NCBI GenBank assembly: GCA_902786265.1 | Contig: CADACE010000014.1 | Location: 32,577-96,576, forward strand | Source: an uncultured Chloroflexota bacterium | Lineage (GTDB): Bacteria > Chloroflexota > Anaerolineae > Anaerolineales > Anaerolineaceae | Length of the DNA stretch: 64,000 nt | Reading direction: 5' to 3' | Part shown: positions 42,140-50,466 of the stretch, one piece after another | Layout: each line of letters begins with the position of its first letter | How positions within the stretch are numbered: the first letter of the stretch is position 1 | Notes under the pieces: model-generated | The model's input: only the letters and a program-made list of their open reading frames with translations | What the model was told of the DNA's origin: nothing | Database searches by the model: none | Program-made: the position numbers and the translations under genes

Positions 42140-43936
42140 ATGAAAAGATTAATGACAGGTAATGAAGCGATGGCCCGTGGTTGTTATGAGGCCGGCGTTA
42201 AAGTCGCCACCGGTTATCCCGGAACCCCGAGTTCCGAGATCCTGGAAAATATGGTGCAGTATAAGGATGTGATCTATTCCGAATGGAGCACCAATGAGAA
42301 GACTGCTACAGAAGCTGCTATCGGTGCTGCCTTCGCGGGACGCCGTTCCATCACGACCATGAAACAGGTGGGTATGAATGTGGCAGCAGATGCCTTTTTC
42401 TTCTCGGCCTATACCGGCGCCCGTGCCGGGTTCCTCATCGTCGTTGCAGACGATGCCGGTATGTTCAGCTCTCAGAATGAGCAGGACAACCGCCATTATG
42501 CTCCTTTCGCTAAGATCCCGATGGTTGAACCGGCAGACAGCCAGGAAGCCAAGGATTTCGTAAAAATCGCCCTGGAACTTTCCGAGAAATGGGATGTTCC
42601 GTTCATCTACCGCACATGCATGCGTGTAGCTCATTCCGCCTCACCGGTAGAACTCGGTGAACGGGTCTGGGATGATGAAAAACTCCCCGACAAATGGGTC
42701 CGTGACCAGGAAAAATATGTCTGCTCTGCCATGTGGGCAAAGAAAAAGCGCCCGTGGATCGAAGAACGCATGATCAACCAGCTTGTCGAAGAATCCAACA
42801 ATATTTCGATCAACCGCCTGGAATGGGGCGACCGCAAACTCGGTATCATCGCCTCCGGTCCGGTCTATCATTACGCCCGTGAGATCTTCCCGGATGCTAC
42901 GTTCCTGAAACTGGGCATGACCTATCCGCTGCCGGAAAAGCTGATCCATGAACTGGCAGACGGTGTTGAACAGGTTCTTGTCATTGAGGAACTTGATCCC
43001 TTTATCGAACAACAGGTCAAAGCCATGGGCATCAAATGCATCGGCAAGGAGATCTTCTCCCGTTACGGTGAACTTCTGACCCATGATATTGAACTCGCCT
43101 GCGCGAAAGCCGGACTGCTCGACTGGTCAAAGGTCGCCGAACAGCGCGATGTTACCCCGAAAGACCTCCCCGGACGCTCCCCGTGCCTCTGCCCGGGCTG
43201 CCCGCATCGTTCCACGTTTTTCAACCTTGCGAAGATGAAGGACCTCATCATCGTTTCCGATATCGGCTGCTACAACCTCGGCGCGCTGGCTCCTTTCCAT
43301 GCCACTGACTTCATGGGTTCCATGGGTGCAGGCTTCGGTGTCGCTCACGGTTTCGAGATTGCCGATCAGCTCAAGACCGGCCAGAAGATCATCGGTATCG
43401 TCGGTGACTCTACCTTCTATCACAATGGCGTTACCCCGCTGCTCAACATGGTCCACAATGGTTCCAACATTACCCTGATGGTCCTTGACAACAGCACTAC
43501 CGCCATGACCGGCCGTCAGGACCACCCGGGTGTCCCGCTGACCCTGATGGGAAAACCGGTAAAACCCATTGATATGGAAGCGTTTGTCCGCTCCATGGGT
43601 GTTGAAGATGTGGTCAAAGTCGATGCCTTTGACGTAAAAGCCGTTGACAAGACCATCCGCGACGCGCTGAACCGCGAAGGTCTCTCCTTCGTTATTGTCC
43701 AGGGCCCGTGCTTCCAGATCAGCCGCAAGGCGAAGCCCGCCCCGGTTGTTGATATCAACAAGTGCAACGGCTGCGGCACCTGCTTCAAGCTCGGCTGCTC
43801 GGCTATTGCCCGCACCGATATCGTTGATGAAAAGACCGGATTCAAGAAATCCTCTGTTGACCCGGTCCTGTGTGTCGGTTGTACAATGTGCGAACAGGTC
43901 TGCCCGCGCCATGCTATCGGCCCGAAAGCTGACTAA
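42140..43936 (+). CDS. iorA: Indolepyruvate:ferredoxin oxidoreductase, alpha subunit
   Basis: 598 residues. The N-terminal pyruvate-oxidoreductase-like domain (MTGNEAMARGCYEAGVKVATGYPGTPSSE) is followed by a TPP-binding domain, GIVGDSTFYHNGVTPLLNMVHNGSNITLMVLDNSTTAMTGRQ, and two C-terminal [4Fe-4S] motifs, CNGCGTCFKLGC and CVGCTMCEQVCP. It oxidatively decarboxylates aryl or branched 2-oxo acids to acyl-CoA, reducing ferredoxin. First gene of a seven-gene operon. RBS GAAGAGGACC is weak. Confidence 0.95.
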   Translation: MKRLMTGNEAMARGCYEAGVKVATGYPGTPSSEILENMVQYKDVIYSEWSTNEKTATEAAIGAAFAGRRSITTMKQVGMNVAADAFFFSAYTGARAGFLIVVADDAGMFSSQNEQDNRHYAPFAKIPMVEPADSQEAKDFVKIALELSEKWDVPFIYRTCMRVAHSASPVELGERVWDDEKLPDKWVRDQEKYVCSAMWAKKKRPWIEERMINQLVEESNNISINRLEWGDRKLGIIASGPVYHYAREIFPDATFLKLGMTYPLPEKLIHELADGVEQVLVIEELDPFIEQQVKAMGIKCIGKEIFSRYGELLTHDIELACAKAGLLDWSKVAEQRDVTPKDLPGRSPCLCPGCPHRSTFFNLAKMKDLIIVSDIGCYNLGALAPFHATDFMGSMGAGFGVAHGFEIADQLKTGQKIIGIVGDSTFYHNGVTPLLNMVHNGSNITLMVLDNSTTAMTGRQDHPGVPLTLMGKPVKPIDMEAFVRSMGVEDVVKVDAFDVKAVDKTIRDALNREGLSFVIVQGPCFQISRKAKPAPVVDINKCNGCGTCFKLGCSAIARTDIVDEKTGFKKSSVDPVLCVGCTMCEQVCPRHAIGPKAD

Positions 43937-43957
43937 TAGAAAGGAACGAAAACAATC

Positions 43958-44551
43958 ATGGAAACTATCAACTTTCTGATCACAGGTGTCGGCGGACAGG
44001 GTACTGTTCTCGCCAGTGAAATTATGGCTGCTGTCGGCCTGGCTGCTGATTTCGATGTCAAAAAATCCGACCTGCTCGGCCTTTCCGTCCGCGGCGGCGC
44101 CGTTCTCGGCCATGTCCGCTGGGGCAAACCGGTCTATTCTCCGATCGTTCCTGAAGGACGTGTAGATTACCTGATCGCATTTGAGAAGCTGGAAGCACTC
44201 CGCCATCTTGGACAGGTGAAATCCACCGGTACTATTCTTGTCAATATGCAGAAAATTTTCCCGGTCTCCGTTTCTGCCGGTGAAGCTGTTTACCCGAGTG
44301 ATGAGGAATTCGACGCCGCTTTGGCAAAGACTTCCGATCATGTCTATAAAGTTCCTGCTGTCGACCTTGCCCTGCAGATCGGCAACTCGAAGTGTCTGAA
44401 TATCGTCCTGCTCGGCGCGGTCTCCGCTTTGTTTGATATCGCTCCGGAGATTTGGGAAGATGTATTGAAGGAACGCGTTAAACCGAAGTTTGTTGAACTG
44501 AACCTGAACGCTTTCCATGCCGGCCGCAATTGGATGAAGGAGAATATGTGA
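43958..44551 (+). CDS. iorB: Indolepyruvate:ferredoxin oxidoreductase, beta subunit
   Basis: 197 residues: INFLITGVGGQGTVLASEIM, KKSDLLGLSVRGGAVLGHVRWG and LGAVSALFDIAPEIWEDVL are the gamma-domain blocks of 2-oxoacid oxidoreductases that bind CoA. It completes the IorAB enzyme with the gene 21 bp upstream. Its stop codon TGA shares its last base with the ATG of the racemase gene. Confidence 0.95.
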   Translation: METINFLITGVGGQGTVLASEIMAAVGLAADFDVKKSDLLGLSVRGGAVLGHVRWGKPVYSPIVPEGRVDYLIAFEKLEALRHLGQVKSTGTILVNMQKIFPVSVSAGEAVYPSDEEFDAALAKTSDHVYKVPAVDLALQIGNSKCLNIVLLGAVSALFDIAPEIWEDVLKERVKPKFVELNLNAFHAGRNWMKENM

Positions 44552-45258
44552 TGCGTATTTTTGTTATCAACCCGAATTCCTCCGTGCATGTCACGGATCA
44601 TGTCCGCGAGACCCTTGAAAAAATCAAGCGCCCGGATACCGAACTTTTTGTGACCTGCCCGGAACACGGACCGATCTCCATTGAATCTGCCTATGATGAA
44701 GCGTTGGCTGCTTATCATATTCTGCCCCTTGTGCAGAAAGCCAATGATGAAGGCTATGATGCTGTGATCCTGGCCTGCTTCTCCGATCCCGGACTGGACG
44801 CTGCTAAAGAAATATCAAAGATTCCGGTTATCGGTATTGAAGAATCTACTCTCCATATGGCTGCCATGCTCGGGCATAAATTCTCTATTATGACCGGAAT
44901 GCGCCGCCGCATCCCGACCCGTGACTGCCATTGCCGAGAACGGGGCGTTATGGATTTCTACGCATCTTCTCCTGCTCTGGAAATGAGCGTCGTGGAAATG
45001 GACGCGGACGCAGCCAAAGCAAAAGCCCGCATCATTGAAAAAGCCCGTGTCGCCGTTGAAAAAGACGGTGCGGAAGTCATCATACTGGGCTGTGCAGGTC
45101 TTGCAGGTTATTCTGAAGATATCGAAAAAGAACTTGGTGTTGTTGTCCTTGATCCAAGTTCTGTAGCGCTGAAGGTCGCTGAAGCAATGGTCGATCTGGG
45201 TTTGCATCACAGTAAAGCCGGACGCTTCTCCTATCCTCCAAAGAAAGAAATCAAATAG
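44551..45258 (+). CDS. Asp/Glu/hydantoin racemase-family protein
   Basis: 235 residues from ATG 44551, with AAGGAGA inside iorB. FVINPNSSVHVTDHV, LACFSDPGLDAAKE with the first catalytic-type Cys, GIEESTLHMAAMLG, and VIILGCAGLAGYSEDIEKE with the second Cys are typical of hydantoin and allantoin racemases. It would invert a cyclic ureide or a D/L amino acid derivative before further use. Its place in the iorAB operon links ureide or D-amino-acid entry with 2-oxo-acid oxidation. Confidence 0.85.
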   Translation: MRIFVINPNSSVHVTDHVRETLEKIKRPDTELFVTCPEHGPISIESAYDEALAAYHILPLVQKANDEGYDAVILACFSDPGLDAAKEISKIPVIGIEESTLHMAAMLGHKFSIMTGMRRRIPTRDCHCRERGVMDFYASSPALEMSVVEMDADAAKAKARIIEKARVAVEKDGAEVIILGCAGLAGYSEDIEKELGVVVLDPSSVALKVAEAMVDLGLHHSKAGRFSYPPKKEIK

Positions 45259-45285
45259 TTCTGAATGGGAAAGGAAGACAAAATT

Positions 45286-46356
45286 ATGGTCAATCTTACT
45301 CGTGGCAACCCCCCGACTGATGTATTCCCGACAGAGGAGCTGATCGCTGCCGGTACTGCCAATCTTCGTGAAGACGGAAAACGGGTCCTTCAATATCTGC
45401 ATGCGCCCGGTTATCCGCCGCTTCTCGAACTGCTTGCCCAGAAACACGGTGTCGAAACCGATCAGGTGATTCTCGGCAACAGCTCACTGGAACTGCTGAT
45501 GTTCACAACAATGACCGAAGTGAAACCGGGAGGGACGATTTTCCTGGAAAGCCCTTCTTATGACCGCGCAAATACACTCGCAAAACGCAGCGGTGCCAAC
45601 GTGGTCAGCGTACCGGTTGAAACAGACGGTGTTGACCTGAATAAATTTGAAGAAGCCTTGAAGAAAAACCGCCCCGATCTGTTTTATATCATCGCGGACT
45701 TTCAGAACCCGATGGGCATCACTACCAGTGCTGCCAAACGCGAACAGCTTGCGAAATGGGCACGTGAATACGACTTTCTGATCATCGAAGATTCTCCGTA
45801 CCGTGAATTGCGCTACAGCGGAACCCCCGTTCCTCAGATCAATTCTTTTGCGCCGGAACATGTTCTGACCACATCATCCTTCTCAAAGACACTGGCACCG
45901 GGGCTCCGCATGGGTTACGCTTACGGGCCGAAAGAAGTCATCAAACGTCTTACCCGCTATGAAGTGGATACCTATATCGGTACGGTCACTCCGACCCAGG
46001 GTATGGTTTACGAATACCTGAAGACCGGACGTTTCGAACAGAACCTTGAAAAACTGCGCAATTACTATCGTCCGCGTCTTGAAGCGATGATGGAAGTTGT
46101 TGAACAGAATGTCCCGACAGCGGTCTTCCCGCGTCCGGAAGGCGGTTACTTCATCGGTGTAACACTTCCGGAAGGAAATTCCATGGAAGAGCTGCTGCCG
46201 AAGGCTGCCGCTGCGGGATATAAACTCACTGACGGACGTGGATATTATCTGGATCCTGCCGATGGCGAACGCTTCCTGCGTCTGCCATTCCCCGCGATGA
46301 CTCCTGAAGAGATCCGCCGTGATGTTCCGGGATTGTTTGAGCTGATCAAAAAATAA
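45286..46356 (+). CDS. PLP-dependent aminotransferase class I/II
   Basis: 356 residues from ATG 45286 behind AAAGGAAG. The segment LTRGNPPTDVFPTEELIAA, the cofactor site NSSLELLMFTTM, the DFQNPMGI loop, and SSFSKTLAPGLRMGYAYG with the PLP Lys are typical of the MocR-like/2-aminoadipate aminotransferase branch. It would supply 2-oxo acids for IorAB from aromatic or branched amino acids, using 2-oxoglutarate made by the glutamate dehydrogenase at 31.9 kb. Confidence 0.9.
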   Translation: MVNLTRGNPPTDVFPTEELIAAGTANLREDGKRVLQYLHAPGYPPLLELLAQKHGVETDQVILGNSSLELLMFTTMTEVKPGGTIFLESPSYDRANTLAKRSGANVVSVPVETDGVDLNKFEEALKKNRPDLFYIIADFQNPMGITTSAAKREQLAKWAREYDFLIIEDSPYRELRYSGTPVPQINSFAPEHVLTTSSFSKTLAPGLRMGYAYGPKEVIKRLTRYEVDTYIGTVTPTQGMVYEYLKTGRFEQNLEKLRNYYRPRLEAMMEVVEQNVPTAVFPRPEGGYFIGVTLPEGNSMEELLPKAAAAGYKLTDGRGYYLDPADGERFLRLPFPAMTPEEIRRDVPGLFELIKK

Positions 46357-46371
46357 TGAATTTGTCTGGAA

Positions 46372-46395
46372 ATGAGGACCTTTCCGGGTCCTCAT
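46372..46395 (+). terminator. Intercistronic hairpin
   Basis: A 9-bp stem ATGAGGACC (46372-46380) with GGTCCTCAT (46387-46395), no T-run. It lies between the aminotransferase and acyl-CoA synthetase genes and probably protects or processes mRNA rather than ending it. Confidence 0.55.
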
Positions 46396-46423
46396 CTTAA
46401 TTGAATCGTAAGGAATACTTTAC

Positions 46424-48562
46424 ATGACTTATCAATTCAAAGATCTCTCTCCGATGCTGGAGCCAAAGAGTATTGCAATTCTCGGGGCATCCGAACGTCA
46501 TGGAAGCGCCGGACGCCTTGTTCTTGAAAACCTGCATTTTCTGGGTTATCAGGGAGAAATCTACGCAATCAACCCGAAAAACGAAACCGTTTTGGGGCAT
46601 AAATGCTACAAGAGCCTGGAAGAAGTCGGGAAACCGATCGATATGGTCGCGATCCTGATCGGAGCAAAAAATGTTCTTCCGACCCTGCATACCATGAAAA
46701 AGCTGAACATCCCGGCTTGCTGGGTCCTGGCTTCAGGATTTTCCGAATCCGGTGAAGAAGGCAAAAAGCTGCAGAAAGAAGTTTCTGATTATGCTAAAGA
46801 AAATGACCTTCTGGTTCTCGGCCCAAATTGCATCGGTATCGCGAATCTTCCCGGACATTCCGCGACGTACAGTGTGGCGATCAATCCGAAAATCAAACCC
46901 GGAAACATATCTGTCGTGATGCAGAGCGGTGCTATTCTGATGGGGCTTGCGAATTCAGCCCGCTGCGGTTTCCGTTATCTCATTTCCGCGGGTAACCAGG
47001 CTGTACTGGAAACTTCGGATTTCATCGGCTACCTGGCACAGGATCCCGGTACCAAAGTGATCTGCACTTTCGTGGAAGGCATCAAAGATGCTCCCAAGTT
47101 CATAGCCGCGGTACGTGCTGCTTATGAAGCAGGCAAACCGGTGATTATGCTGAAAGTCGGACGTTCTGAGGCTGCCCAGCGTGCTGTTCAGGCTCATACA
47201 GGATCGCTCGCTGGTTCTGATAATGTGCTGAACGCGGTTTTAAAACGTGAGGGTGTGATACGGGTAAATTCGCTCGATGAACTGGTTGAGACTGCCGAAC
47301 TCTTCTCTGCATGCCCTCTGCCGAAAAACGACGGGATCGCCCTGCTGAGCCTTTCCGGAGGACAAATCGGACTGGTCGGGGATATATCCCAGGGAATGGG
47401 GCTGAACTTCCCGAAATTCTCGCAGAAAGCTGTCGATGATCTGATGAAAGTACTGCCTGATTTCTGTTCCCCTTCCAACCCGCTGGATGCGTGGGGAAAT
47501 GGCGATTTGGAAAAGATGTATCCCGGTTGTGTGGATGTCGTATCACGCCAGGATAATATCGGCATCGTCGCCATGTCACGCGATACACCGTTAGGCGTAG
47601 CTGAGCGTGAAGTGGAGCAGTCCATGCGGATCGCGGAAGCAGCTGTCAAAGTAAAAGAGACGACGGATAAAGGCGTATTTTTGTTTTCTAATTTCTCAGG
47701 TAATTTCGATGAATCCGTTGAGAATTACCTGCGCAGTCATGGGATCCCCTATCTGCAGGGTACACAGGAAGCTCTCACCGCGGTTCAGGCTTTGGAGAAT
47801 TACGCGAAAAAACGTAAGCTGCCGCCAAGAACGGAAGCTGTCAATCCGGTTTCCGATGCTGTCCGTTCAGAATGGAAGCAGCGGTTTGCCGGGCTCGACC
47901 GTCCGCTGACAGAAACTGAAAGCCGGGAATTGCTGAACGCGTATGGCATTCGCGGTCCGCAGGAAAAAACAGCCGGGACAGCCGAAGAAGCTGTCAGGAT
48001 CTGCAATGAGATTGGCTATCCTGTGGTAATGAAGATCCTTTCTCCGGATATCAAGCACAAAACCGAATGCGGCGGGGTGAAAGTGGGTATTAAAAACGAT
48101 GATGAAGCCAGAGCTGCATTCAAAGAGATTATGTCTAATGCCTCGGCTTACGATCCAAAGGCAAGGCTGGATGGGGTTATCATTCAGGAAATGATCCCGT
48201 CAAGTGCTGTGGAGGTCTTGCTGGGCGTCATTCATGACCCTTCCTTTGGCCCGGTCATTGTCTTTGGTGCCGGCGGAATTTTGGTGGAGCTGATGAAAGA
48301 TTCCGTGCTCGGACTCGCCCCGCTGAACAGGGATGACGCGCTGGAGATGATCAACAGCACCAGGATCGTAAAAATGCTGAAAGGATTCCGCGGCAGTTCG
48401 GAAACTGATATTGATGCGCTGGCGGATGCTCTGGTGAATTTGTCTTTCCTTGCCTCGGATTTCGCTGATGAGATCGCAGCGCTGGATATTAATCCGCTGA
48501 TGGTGCTTCCGAAAGGCAAAGGCGTTTGCGCGGTTGATGCCTTGATCGAGAACAGGAAATAA
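46424..48562 (+). CDS. ADP-forming acyl-CoA synthetase (fused alpha-beta)
   Basis: 712 residues. The CoA-binding domain starts PMLEPKSIAILGASERHGSAG; the alpha-type catalytic His lies in QAHTGSLAGSDNVLN; the C-terminal ATP-grasp domain contains YPVVMKILSPDIKHKTECGGVKVGI and GVIIQEMIPSSAVEVLLG. It converts acyl-CoA, ADP and phosphate to acid, CoA and ATP. Together with IorAB and the aminotransferase this is the energy-conserving end of amino-acid fermentation, as known from peptide-fermenting archaea. It is followed 2 bp later by a VOC gene. Confidence 0.92.
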   Translation: MTYQFKDLSPMLEPKSIAILGASERHGSAGRLVLENLHFLGYQGEIYAINPKNETVLGHKCYKSLEEVGKPIDMVAILIGAKNVLPTLHTMKKLNIPACWVLASGFSESGEEGKKLQKEVSDYAKENDLLVLGPNCIGIANLPGHSATYSVAINPKIKPGNISVVMQSGAILMGLANSARCGFRYLISAGNQAVLETSDFIGYLAQDPGTKVICTFVEGIKDAPKFIAAVRAAYEAGKPVIMLKVGRSEAAQRAVQAHTGSLAGSDNVLNAVLKREGVIRVNSLDELVETAELFSACPLPKNDGIALLSLSGGQIGLVGDISQGMGLNFPKFSQKAVDDLMKVLPDFCSPSNPLDAWGNGDLEKMYPGCVDVVSRQDNIGIVAMSRDTPLGVAEREVEQSMRIAEAAVKVKETTDKGVFLFSNFSGNFDESVENYLRSHGIPYLQGTQEALTAVQALENYAKKRKLPPRTEAVNPVSDAVRSEWKQRFAGLDRPLTETESRELLNAYGIRGPQEKTAGTAEEAVRICNEIGYPVVMKILSPDIKHKTECGGVKVGIKNDDEARAAFKEIMSNASAYDPKARLDGVIIQEMIPSSAVEVLLGVIHDPSFGPVIVFGAGGILVELMKDSVLGLAPLNRDDALEMINSTRIVKMLKGFRGSSETDIDALADALVNLSFLASDFADEIAALDINPLMVLPKGKGVCAVDALIENRK

Positions 48563-48564
48563 TA

Positions 48565-48948
48565 ATGAAACAGTACTCAAATATTACATTCTTTTACTAC
48601 GATGATTTTGCTGCTGCTGAAGATTTTTATGAAAACATCTTCCATCTGGAGCTCGTACAGGATCAGGGAGGATGTAAGCTGTACCGGCAGGGAAAGTGTT
48701 ATTTTGGTATTGTCGACGGCTCTCACGGTACTTTAAAGCCTCAGCCGAAAAATGCATGCATGCTTACGATTATTGTTGATGATGTAATGGAATGGTATGA
48801 ATACCTTACATCCAAAGGTGTCAAAGTAATGGGTGGTCCGAACCACACACCTTTTGTTGACAATGTGTTTTATTATGACCCGGGTGGTTATATCGTAGAA
48901 ACCCAAACTTTCAAAGACCCAGCGGTCCAGAAAGCATTTCAAGAATAG
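48565..48948 (+). CDS. VOC-family protein
   Basis: 127 residues: SNITFFYYDDFAAAEDFYENIFHLELVQD and FVDNVFYYDPGGYIVETQTF match one glyoxalase-type unit. The N-terminal metal His is replaced by Asn (SNITF) while the C-terminal Glu is kept, so a binding protein or altered metal site is possible. Part of the iorAB operon. Confidence 0.75.
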   Translation: MKQYSNITFFYYDDFAAAEDFYENIFHLELVQDQGGCKLYRQGKCYFGIVDGSHGTLKPQPKNACMLTIIVDDVMEWYEYLTSKGVKVMGGPNHTPFVDNVFYYDPGGYIVETQTFKDPAVQKAFQE

Positions 48949-48962
48949 AGAGGATTTTTATC

Positions 48963-49526
48963 ATGTTGGAAGTAAGACAGGAAGATTTACCCGTCTGGCA
49001 GCGCGACGCTGTCGTTGATACCGAATTTCATTGCTGTGAAGCCCGCCGTGGCCGTGAATTTATCGTTCGTATGATGACCGGTGCCGATCCTGTGAAAGCC
49101 ATCACCGAATTTGCTAAGAAGAACAACATCCGCTTCGGCAAAGTACATGCCACTTTCATGGGCGGTTTTCAGCCCTGCCGCTACTACGTCTGGATCCCGG
49201 ATCACACCGATCCGACAAACTGGCACCTGGAAGGCGAAGCTCAGTGCGATAACCTGACCATGCTTGCTGCCATCGGCGGTATGATCGGCCAGCGCACCAA
49301 CAAAGATGGTGAAGAAGAAACCTTTGTCGCCATGCACTTTGTTGCCGGTGGCGCCTGGGATACCGGCACCATCTCCGGCCATCTGATAGAAGGCACCAAG
49401 GTGAAGGGCTGCATGCAGGTCTTCGTCACCGAAATGTTGGATATCGAAGTTCTGAAACCGGTCGATGTATTCGGTGAAGAATATACTCTGCCTGAAAACT
49501 TCTATCAGAATGTTGCCAAAAAATAA
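48963..49526 (+). CDS. PPC-domain (DUF296) protein, copy 2
   Basis: 187 residues, a paralogue of the protein at 37616. Shared blocks are GREFIVRMMTGADPVKAITEFA, ATFMGGFQPCRYYVWIPDHTDPTNWHLE, DNLTMLAAIGGMIG, and FVAGGAWDTGTISGHLIEGT. It has an extra N-terminal stretch with DTEFHCCEARRGRE. Last gene of the iorAB operon, directly before a terminator. Role unknown; the tie to both catabolic runs suggests a ligand-binding or regulatory part of the pathway. Confidence 0.8.
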   Translation: MLEVRQEDLPVWQRDAVVDTEFHCCEARRGREFIVRMMTGADPVKAITEFAKKNNIRFGKVHATFMGGFQPCRYYVWIPDHTDPTNWHLEGEAQCDNLTMLAAIGGMIGQRTNKDGEEETFVAMHFVAGGAWDTGTISGHLIEGTKVKGCMQVFVTEMLDIEVLKPVDVFGEEYTLPENFYQNVAKK

Positions 49527-49572
49527 AGCTCGTAAGTAGATTGCGGTAAAATTTATCTTTACACTTTATCAG

Positions 49573-49605
49573 AAAACTCCCGGACTTTGAACCGGGAGTT
49601 TTTTA
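49573..49605 (+). terminator. Terminator of the iorAB operon
   Basis: Stem AAAACTCCCGG (49573-49583) with CCGGGAGTTTT, continuing into a T-run to 49604. It is 46 bp after the second PPC gene. Confidence 0.88.
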
Positions 49606-49667
49606 TAAGTTCTTTGTGTGGCAAGCCTGACAGAATGCACTGCCTGCGAATTATGATTTGTTTCTGA

Positions 49668-50081
49668 CTAATTTATCGGATGCCCCATCAAAATATAGAT
49701 AAGCAGGATAAGCCCAAGACCGCCGGCCATTGTATAACGGCCTTTGGTAAAGTCTATGTGATATTTATCCACCATCAGTCTCGGACCGAGAAGGATCAGG
49801 ATAACGCATATTGTCAGCCGCGCACCTTCCTCTAAAACTCTGTTGGGGATCAGAAACATGATGATTCCGATGACTAATCCCAGAACAGCGCCGACGATGA
49901 GAGCTTCCTTTGTATCCTTTCGGAGTGTGTTGTCCGGAACTGTATCCTCATCTGATACTGTATTTTCTGATTCTGTCTGCTCAGTGTAATATTGTTCATT
50001 ATCTGTCAGATCGGTTTCATCTTCAGTAGTGACTGTTTTGTTTGCTGAAATATCAACTTCTGTATCTTTATCTTCTTCCAT
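49668..50081 (-). CDS. Small membrane protein with acidic N-terminus
   Basis: 137 residues. The first ~58 are highly acidic and rich in Thr (MEEDKDTEVDISANKTVTTE). Three hydrophobic segments follow: ALIVGAVLGLVIGIIMFLI, LTICVILILLGPRLMV and GGLGLILLIYILMG. No known family recognised. It faces away from the binding-protein gene, with a 385-bp regulatory gap between them. Confidence 0.6.
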   Translation of the reverse strand: MEEDKDTEVDISANKTVTTEDETDLTDNEQYYTEQTESENTVSDEDTVPDNTLRKDTKEALIVGAVLGLVIGIIMFLIPNRVLEEGARLTICVILILLGPRLMVDKYHIDFTKGRYTMAGGLGLILLIYILMGHPIN

Positions 50082-50291
50082 TGATTTGTCTCCCGTTAAA
50101 GCTGTTACGCAAATAAATTATAACAGATTGCGGTACGCTAAGATTAATTTGAGTTTTCAGGAAAATTATATCAAGTGTATATTAAAGTCATATTATTCTT
50201 ATTGAATAAATTTTTACACCTGCAGACATGTTAAAATTAGACCGTTAGAATTATTCTGGTATACAATTATTTTTGAAAAAACGTATAACAG

Positions 50292-50319
50292 TTGACCTAT
50301 GTCATATTCAATATATGAC
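50292..50319 (+). promoter_or_regulatory. Promoter/operator of the ABC transporter binding protein
   Basis: TTGACC (50292-50297) and TATGAC (50314-50319), 16 bp apart, may be the -35 and -10. They overlap a perfect palindrome GTCATA (50301-50306) and TATGAC (50314-50319), the same arms and 7-bp spacing as at 31565-31583. A repressor bound there would block the promoter. Further down, two small stems (CGTATA/TATACG near 50400 and CCGGAAA/TTTCCGG near 50430) lie in the leader. Nothing else is visible in 50082-50466. Confidence 0.5.
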
Positions 50320-50466
50320 TCTCATGGTGACATTGTGTGATTATTTTCAGTATAAGAAAATAATTATTACCTTTATAATTTTAACATCAGTATTCAGAAG
50401 GCGTATATACAAGTTATACGTCCAAAATATCCGGAAATCGGATGTTTCCGGGGAAAAGGAAGGAAT

